A stretch of 17,807 nt of DNA, taken from CAYZXL01 sp964482435 (GTDB lineage: Bacteria; Auribacterota; JABMQX01). Shown piece by piece: positions 13,864-17,807 of the stretch. Position numbers and translations under genes: made by a program. A model generated the notes under the pieces. That model ran no database searches and was not told the DNA's origin. It was given only the letters and a program-made list of their open reading frames with translations. Where the stretch lies: the NCBI GenBank assembly GCA_964482435.1, contig CAYZXL010000079.1, positions 1 to 17,807 on the forward strand. The letters are read 5' to 3'. Within the stretch, counting starts at the first letter, position 1. Each line of letters starts with the position of its first letter.

Positions 13864-15473
13864 TTCGTGTCTCTCGACGAAAGGCGCTCGATGGCTGCCT
13901 TAACGAAACCACGGAAAAGCGGATGTGCCGCAGTCGGCTTCGATTTGAACTCGGGATGGAACTGGCAGGCGACGAACCAGGGATGGTCTGCAAGCTCAAC
14001 GATTTCGGCGAGCTTTCCGTCGGGGGAAGAGCCGGAAACCATCAGCCCCTTCTCCTTGAGGAACTCGCGGTAATCGTTGTTCAATTCGTATCGGTGGCGA
14101 TGGCGCTCGCTGATGGATTCGGAGCCGTAGGCGGCAGACGTCTTTGTGTTTGGTCTGATTACGCAGGGATAGTTGCCCAGACGCATCGTTCCTCCGAGGA
14201 TGACGACGTCTTTCTGCTCGGACAGAAGGCTGATGACCGGGTGGGGAGTCTCCGGCGCGAACTCCGTGCTGTTCGCGTCCTTCAGGCCGCAGACGTTTCT
14301 GGCAAACTCGATGACCGCGCATTGCATCCCCAGGCACAGCCCCAGAAACGGAATTCGGTTGACGCGTGCATAGTGAATCGCAGCAATCTTCCCCTCGATG
14401 CCGCGATGCCCGAAGCCGCCGGGGACGAGAATTCCGTGTGCCTCCTTCAGAAGCTCCTCCGGTCCGTTATGCTCGATCTCCTCCGAATCCACGCGAAGGG
14501 TCTTTATCCGGCAATCGTTGCTTATGCCGGAATGGTCAATCGCTTCATAGACGCTCTTGTAGGCGTCCTGGTGCTCGATGTACTTCCCCACAACCGCGAT
14601 CGTCGCGGAATTCTTGGGATGCCGAACGGTCTCGACGATTTTCTCCCAGCTTGATAAGTCGCTCTCCTTGCACTCAAGCGCAAGAAGTCTAACCACAAGC
14701 TCGTCCACTCCCTCTTTCTTGAGCATAAGGGGGAGCTCGTAAATCGTATCCTTCACGTCGGTCTCTTCGATAACCGCCTCGACGGCGACGTTGCAGAAAA
14801 GCGCGATTTTGGCGCGAATTTCTTTTCCGAGGTGCTTCTCGCTGCGACAGATGAGTATGTCGGGCAGGATGCCGATCTCCCGCAGCTTTGTAACGCTGTG
14901 CTGCGTTGGCTTGGTCTTGATTTCGTGAGCGGCGCGAATGTACGGCACGTAAGTCAGGTGGATGTAGATGGTGTTTCGCTGTCCCACGTCGAGACGAAGC
15001 TGGCGAATCGCTTCCAGGAAGGGCAACCCCTCGATGTCGCCGACAGTACCTCCGACTTCGGTGATGACAAGGTCCACGTCGTCGGCAAGTGCCGTGATTC
15101 TTCCCTTGATTTCGTTCGTGACGTGAGGGATGACCTGGACGGTTTTTCCGAGGAAATCCCCGCGCCGCTCCTTGGAAATGATGCTCTCATAAATCTGCCC
15201 GGAGGTAACGTTGTTGCGCTGTCCGAGGCGCAGCGAGGTGTAGCGCTCGTAGTGTCCGAGGTCCAGGTCCGTCTCCGCGCCGTCGTCGGTGACGTAAACT
15301 TCGCCGTGCTGGTACGGGCTCATGGTGCCGGGGTCAACGTTGAGGTACGGGTCGAATTTCAGAAGGGTGATCTTCAGCCCTCGACTCTCCAGAAGAGTCC
15401 CGATGGAGGCGGCGGTGAGACCTTTTCCGAGAGAGGAGACGACCCCGCCCGTTACGAAGATGAACTTTGACAT
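13860..15473 (-). CDS. pyrG: CTP synthase
   Basis: A 537-residue cytoplasmic enzyme that aminates UTP to CTP using ATP and glutamine. The N-terminal synthase domain opens with FVTGGVVSSLGKGLTAASIG (6-25). It includes KFDPYLNVDPGTMSPYQHGEVYV and EVGGTVGDIEGLPF, all near-invariant in the family. The C-terminal class I glutaminase domain has PGGFGHRG (351-358), the nucleophile Cys380 in GLCLGMQ, and His506/Glu508 in FHPEF. Length is close to E. coli PyrG (545). AAGGA lies 8 bases before the ATG. The gene overlaps the end of kdsB by 22 bp and runs into memo with a 4-bp overlap. kdsB-pyrG is a common pairing because KdsB consumes CTP; kdsA, often next, is not here. Confidence 0.98.
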   Translation of the reverse strand: MSKFIFVTGGVVSSLGKGLTAASIGTLLESRGLKITLLKFDPYLNVDPGTMSPYQHGEVYVTDDGAETDLDLGHYERYTSLRLGQRNNVTSGQIYESIISKERRGDFLGKTVQVIPHVTNEIKGRITALADDVDLVITEVGGTVGDIEGLPFLEAIRQLRLDVGQRNTIYIHLTYVPYIRAAHEIKTKPTQHSVTKLREIGILPDILICRSEKHLGKEIRAKIALFCNVAVEAVIEETDVKDTIYELPLMLKKEGVDELVVRLLALECKESDLSSWEKIVETVRHPKNSATIAVVGKYIEHQDAYKSVYEAIDHSGISNDCRIKTLRVDSEEIEHNGPEELLKEAHGILVPGGFGHRGIEGKIAAIHYARVNRIPFLGLCLGMQCAVIEFARNVCGLKDANSTEFAPETPHPVISLLSEQKDVVILGGTMRLGNYPCVIRPNTKTSAAYGSESISERHRHRYELNNDYREFLKEKGLMVSGSSPDGKLAEIVELADHPWFVACQFHPEFKSKPTAAHPLFRGFVKAAIERLSSRDTK

Positions 15474-16207
15474 ATAAGTTTCCTTACTTTCTCCAGATGC
15501 TCCGGAGTATCCACATTCAAAGAAAAATGCTGAACAACACCTACCTTGATTCGGTAGCCGTTGTCAAGGGCGCGAAGCTGCTCGAGTTCCTCTGCAACCT
15601 CCAGGGGCGAGCGAGGAAGCGACACGTACCGAAGGAGAAAGTCTCGACGGTAAGCATATATGCCGATGTGGCGGTAATAGGCGATGCCCTCTTTGAGGGC
15701 ACCGGTCTTCGAATGCGGAATCGGTGCCCGCGAGAAATAAAGAGCATAGCCTCGACGGTCGAAAACGACCTTCACGACTGCCCTGTCGAAAAGCTCCTCC
15801 TCGGACTTCGTCTCCGAGGCGAGCGTCCCCATTTCGGGGACAGCGTCCTCGACGAGAAGCTGAGCCGCTCGGTCAACCGCCTCCGCCTCAATCAGCGGCT
15901 CGTCCCCCTGGATGTTCACGACGATGTCGCAATCGAGAGAAGCTGCCACCTCGGCACATCTCTCCGTCCCGGAGCGGTGCGCGGGCGAAGTCATGACGGC
16001 TTTTCCGCCGAAGGACCGAACGGCGTTGATGATTCTCTGGTCGTCGGCGGCGACGATGAGGTCGCTGAGAAGTTTCGCTTTCGACGCTCCTTCATATGTC
16101 CGTTGAATCATCGGCTTGCCGCATATATCCGTCAGAAGCTTCGCCGGCAGCCGAGTGGATTCGTACCTGGCGGGTATAATCCCAACGACCTTCATGTTTT
16201 GGCTCAT
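15452..16207 (-). CDS. kdsB: 3-deoxy-manno-octulosonate cytidylyltransferase (CMP-Kdo synthetase)
   Basis: A 251-residue cytoplasmic enzyme that activates Kdo with CTP to give CMP-Kdo for lipopolysaccharide inner core assembly. The family signature IPARYESTRLPAKLL is at 10-24. Further motifs are SGTERCAEVA, NIQGDEPLIE (the metal/nucleotide-binding strand), FSRAPIPH, YRHIGIYAYR and NVDTPEHLEKV. Length matches the E. coli enzyme (248). Starts at 16207 and 16195 are both possible; the second gives the more typical MKVVGIIPAR opening, and neither has a good ribosome-binding site. It begins about 60 bp after glycerate kinase and overlaps pyrG by 22 bp. Its presence implies a Kdo-containing outer membrane. 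Confidence 0.95.
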   Translation of the reverse strand: MSQNMKVVGIIPARYESTRLPAKLLTDICGKPMIQRTYEGASKAKLLSDLIVAADDQRIINAVRSFGGKAVMTSPAHRSGTERCAEVAASLDCDIVVNIQGDEPLIEAEAVDRAAQLLVEDAVPEMGTLASETKSEEELFDRAVVKVVFDRRGYALYFSRAPIPHSKTGALKEGIAYYRHIGIYAYRRDFLLRYVSLPRSPLEVAEELEQLRALDNGYRIKVGVVQHFSLNVDTPEHLEKVRKLICQSSSS

Positions 16208-16229
16208 GGGTTCGGTTGGTTTCTATTCG

Positions 16230-16294
16230 GACAGGATTAACGGGATGAACAGGATGTTCGATTCGCTCTATCCTGTTAATCCTGTCATCCCGTC
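16230..16294. repeat. Dispersed inverted repeat between kdsB and glycerate kinase
   Basis: ACAGGATTAAC (16231-16241) and GTTAATCCTGT (16275-16285) are an 11-bp perfect inverted pair. Inside it, AACAGGAT (16248-16255) pairs with ATCCTGTT (16270-16277), and GGGATG (16242-16247) with CATCCC (16286-16291). The modules are shuffled between arms, so several foldings compete. A related single arm lies at 5446-5462. The right arm lies in the coding end of the glycerate kinase gene. Confidence 0.75.
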
Positions 16295-17464
16295 AAAATC
16301 TTCTTTCCTCAATACTCTGGGTCGAGCGACGACGGGCAACGGACAAGAAGCCAACAGCCGCCGCAGAGCTTCTCTGAGAAGCTCCTTCGGGCGCCTCATC
16401 GCCTCTTCTTTCGACCCGGCGATTTCCTCGAGGCTCAAGACCGCGAGGAAATGGTCTTTTGCTGCCTCCGCGTATCCTTCTCCAAAGCTGCCGCAAATGG
16501 CGACGGTCGGCACGCCAAGCTCTCCGGCTACATTCGCCACGCCCATCGGCGCCTTTCCCCTGGCCGTCTGAAAATCGAACCTCCCTTCGCCAGTGATGAC
16601 GAGGTCCGCGCCGCGGATTTTCTCCCTCAGCCCTACAAGCTCCATGATTACGGCGATCCCGGATTCTATTTTCCCGTCGAGGAAAGCGACAATGCCAGCG
16701 CCGAGTCCGCCGGCTGCTCCGGCGCCGGGGACATCCGCCACGTCAACCCCGACGTCTCGCTTGATGATGGAAGCAAGACGGGCGAGGTTTCGCTCGAGAA
16801 TCCTCACCATTTCCGGGGTCGCGCCTTTCTGGGGCGCGAAAACTCTTGCCGCGCCATTCTCCCCGAGCAGGGGATTGGCGACGTCGGACAGCGCGGTTAT
16901 CCGAACGCGCGACACATCAACCCTTCCTGACAGGTCAATCCTGTGGAGCTGCGAGAGACCGCCCCCACCGAGAGGAATCTGCTCTCCCTTCTCGTCGGGA
17001 AACCGCACGCCCAACGCGGCTCCCATCCCGGCACCGCCGTCAACCGTGGCGCTGCCTCCCAGTCCTATCATAATCTCGGGGCATCCTTCCTCGATAGCTC
17101 GCAGGACGAGCTGCCCCGTCCCGAAGGTCGTGGTCAAAAGCGGATTTCGCTTCTCTTCGGGAACAAGCGCCAGACCCGACGCCTGAGCCATCTCGATGAT
17201 GGCCCCGCCTACGGCGGGGTTGTGGATCACCGCGAAGTCTGCCTTGACTTCTGTCAATAGCGGCGACTTGACCATCGCCGAAATCCTCCGCCCGGGCACT
17301 GCCCCAAGCACCGCCTCGACCGTCCCCTCGCCACCGTCTGCGACAGGAACCTCGACGAGCTGCCAATCTGGACGAAGCGCGCGGATTCCTTCAGCAATAG
17401 CTCTCGCTACCTCCGTTGCGCTGAGCGTTCCCTTGAACGAGTCGGGTGCAATGACAATCTTCAC
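16268..17464 (-). CDS. Glycerate kinase (GlxK/GarK type)
   Basis: A 398-residue cytoplasmic kinase that phosphorylates D-glycerate, most often to 2-phosphoglycerate in this family, feeding lower glycolysis. Recognised from KIVIAPDSFKGTLSA at the N-terminus, PVADGGEGT (40-48), GLGGSATVDGGAGMGAALG (about 134-152), ALSDVANPLLG, GAGAAGGLGAG and ITGEGRFDFQTARGKAPMGVA. Length is slightly above the usual 380. The last ten residues (DFDGMTGLTG) are encoded by a dispersed DNA repeat. The start is a GTG with no good free ribosome-binding site; a GGCGGGA 10 bases upstream lies in a hairpin. It is first in the operon with kdsB, pyrG, memo and the PfkB kinase, with its own promoter upstream. glxK or garK would both be reasonable names. 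Confidence 0.92.
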   Translation of the reverse strand: MKIVIAPDSFKGTLSATEVARAIAEGIRALRPDWQLVEVPVADGGEGTVEAVLGAVPGRRISAMVKSPLLTEVKADFAVIHNPAVGGAIIEMAQASGLALVPEEKRNPLLTTTFGTGQLVLRAIEEGCPEIMIGLGGSATVDGGAGMGAALGVRFPDEKGEQIPLGGGGLSQLHRIDLSGRVDVSRVRITALSDVANPLLGENGAARVFAPQKGATPEMVRILERNLARLASIIKRDVGVDVADVPGAGAAGGLGAGIVAFLDGKIESGIAVIMELVGLREKIRGADLVITGEGRFDFQTARGKAPMGVANVAGELGVPTVAICGSFGEGYAEAAKDHFLAVLSLEEIAGSKEEAMRRPKELLREALRRLLASCPLPVVARPRVLRKEDFDGMTGLTG

Positions 17465-17474
17465 GGCTGTGTCG

Positions 17475-17491
17475 TCCCGCCTTTGGCGGGA
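17475..17491 (-). promoter_or_regulatory. Leader hairpin just before the glycerate kinase start
   Basis: In the minus-strand transcript TCCCGCC-AAA-GGCGGGA forms a perfect 7-bp stem ending 10 bases before the GTG start. The only Shine-Dalgarno-like word, GGCGGGA, is the 3' arm, so folding would hide it. The unit could equally be a mobile palindromic repeat. Confidence 0.5.
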
Positions 17492-17547
17492 GTGAGACGG
17501 GCGATTCCGCGGAGCCGCTACTGTCCTGGGTCCGCGTCGAGCGGAAG

Positions 17548-17564
17548 TGGCGCCGGCGGCGCCA
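17548..17564. repeat. Second leader hairpin
   Basis: TGGCGCC (17548-17554), loop GGC, GGCGCCA (17558-17564) form a perfect 7-bp stem within the predicted glycerate kinase leader. A weaker TCCTG/CAGGA pair follows at 17568-17585. Confidence 0.5.
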
Positions 17565-17604
17565 GATTCCTGCGCCCCGCCAGGAGATCGGACACAATAG
17601 CGTT

Positions 17605-17633
17605 ACCTTAGCGCACGGGCTTTCCTGTGTCAA
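17605..17633 (-). promoter_or_regulatory. Promoter of the glycerate kinase-kdsB-pyrG operon
   Basis: On the minus strand, a perfect TTGACA (17633-17628), a 17-bp spacer and TAAGGT (17610-17605) match sigma70 spacing. The -10 keeps the key first, second and last bases. The predicted leader of about 130 bases holds both hairpins. Confidence 0.5.
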
Positions 17634-17702
17634 CCGCTTTCCACGCGGGACCGGGATGCACGACGCTATCCGTTGATTTGCGAAGCCGCGGGGTGGGATT
17701 TT

Positions 17703-17721
17703 TTGTACTATACACGTACAA
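17703..17721. promoter_or_regulatory. Operator-like spaced palindrome
   Basis: TTGTAC and GTACAA are separated by 7 bp (TATACAC), forming a 19-bp dyad of the size bound by dimeric regulators. It lies about 70 bp upstream of the glycerate kinase -35 and could instead serve a plus-strand gene beyond the window. Confidence 0.35.
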
Positions 17722-17807
17722 GGTAGACAAGGTTATGGGAGGTTAAGGTTTGTTTGTGGTGAGGTGATGAGGAGGGTGAGGGAGAGGGGGAGGATGCCCC
17801 CCATGGG

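Larger units (their letters stand above)
17465..17807. other. Leader and upstream region of glycerate kinase
   Basis: 343 bp to the window edge. It contains two leader hairpins, a minus-strand promoter, a spaced palindrome (17703-17721) and a 68-base stretch without cytosine on the plus strand (17729-17796). An ATG at 17767 opens a plus-strand frame to the window end, but only about 13 codons are visible and they are low-complexity, so no gene is called. Confidence 0.5.

Noticed and set aside
13836..14654. 272-codon plus-strand frame opposite pyrG
   Set aside because: It is antisense to a near-invariant CTP synthase and has no recognisable domain.
17767..17807. Possible gene start ATG in the purine-rich right edge
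   Set aside because: Only 13 codons are visible, they are low-complexity (mostly Arg/Gly), and the GAGG before it is too close to the ATG.

Overview
The window comes from a GC-rich Gram-negative bacterium, probably an uncultured lineage in the PVC superphylum or an allied candidate phylum. The phylum is a low-confidence inference. A Kdo-activating enzyme (KdsB) implies a lipopolysaccharide outer membrane. There is also a Tat-exported formylglycine sulfatase, a MEMO-family protein, and several short palindromic intergenic repeats of a kind that is common in such genomes. No rRNA, tRNA, CRISPR array or intact insertion sequence was seen.

Left arm, plus strand (1-4862): the 3' end of an unidentified gene cut by the window edge, a Tat-targeted sulfatase, erythronate-4-phosphate dehydrogenase PdxB (PLP biosynthesis), and a LarA-type nickel-pincer 2-hydroxyacid racemase homologue. 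A gene-free convergent region of about 640 bp (4863-5501), rich in inverted repeats, follows.

Right arm, minus strand (5502-17464), in transcription order from the right: glycerate kinase, kdsB, pyrG, a MEMO-family protein and a PfkB sugar-phosphate kinase form one probable operon, with kdsB/pyrG overlapping by 22 bp and pyrG/memo by 4 bp. Next come a NodB polysaccharide deacetylase, an MFS transporter and a zinc-ribbon membrane protein, each with a plausible sigma70-type promoter (-35/-10 spacing 17-18). Last is a two-gene unit: a Fic-domain enzyme followed 17 bp later by a secreted beta-propeller whose ribosome-binding site starts at the fic stop codon.

Functionally, pyrG supplies CTP, which KdsB uses to activate Kdo, so that pairing is an envelope module. 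Glycerate kinase and the PfkB kinase are central carbon functions carried in the same operon. The MEMO protein has an extra N-terminal winged-helix-like domain and no known role here.

The parts that look least described are the Fic/propeller pair, the MEMO fusion inside the kdsB-pyrG operon, a dispersed repeat that supplies the last residues of glycerate kinase, and the structured non-coding stretches at 4863-5501, 9860-10210 and 17465-17807.
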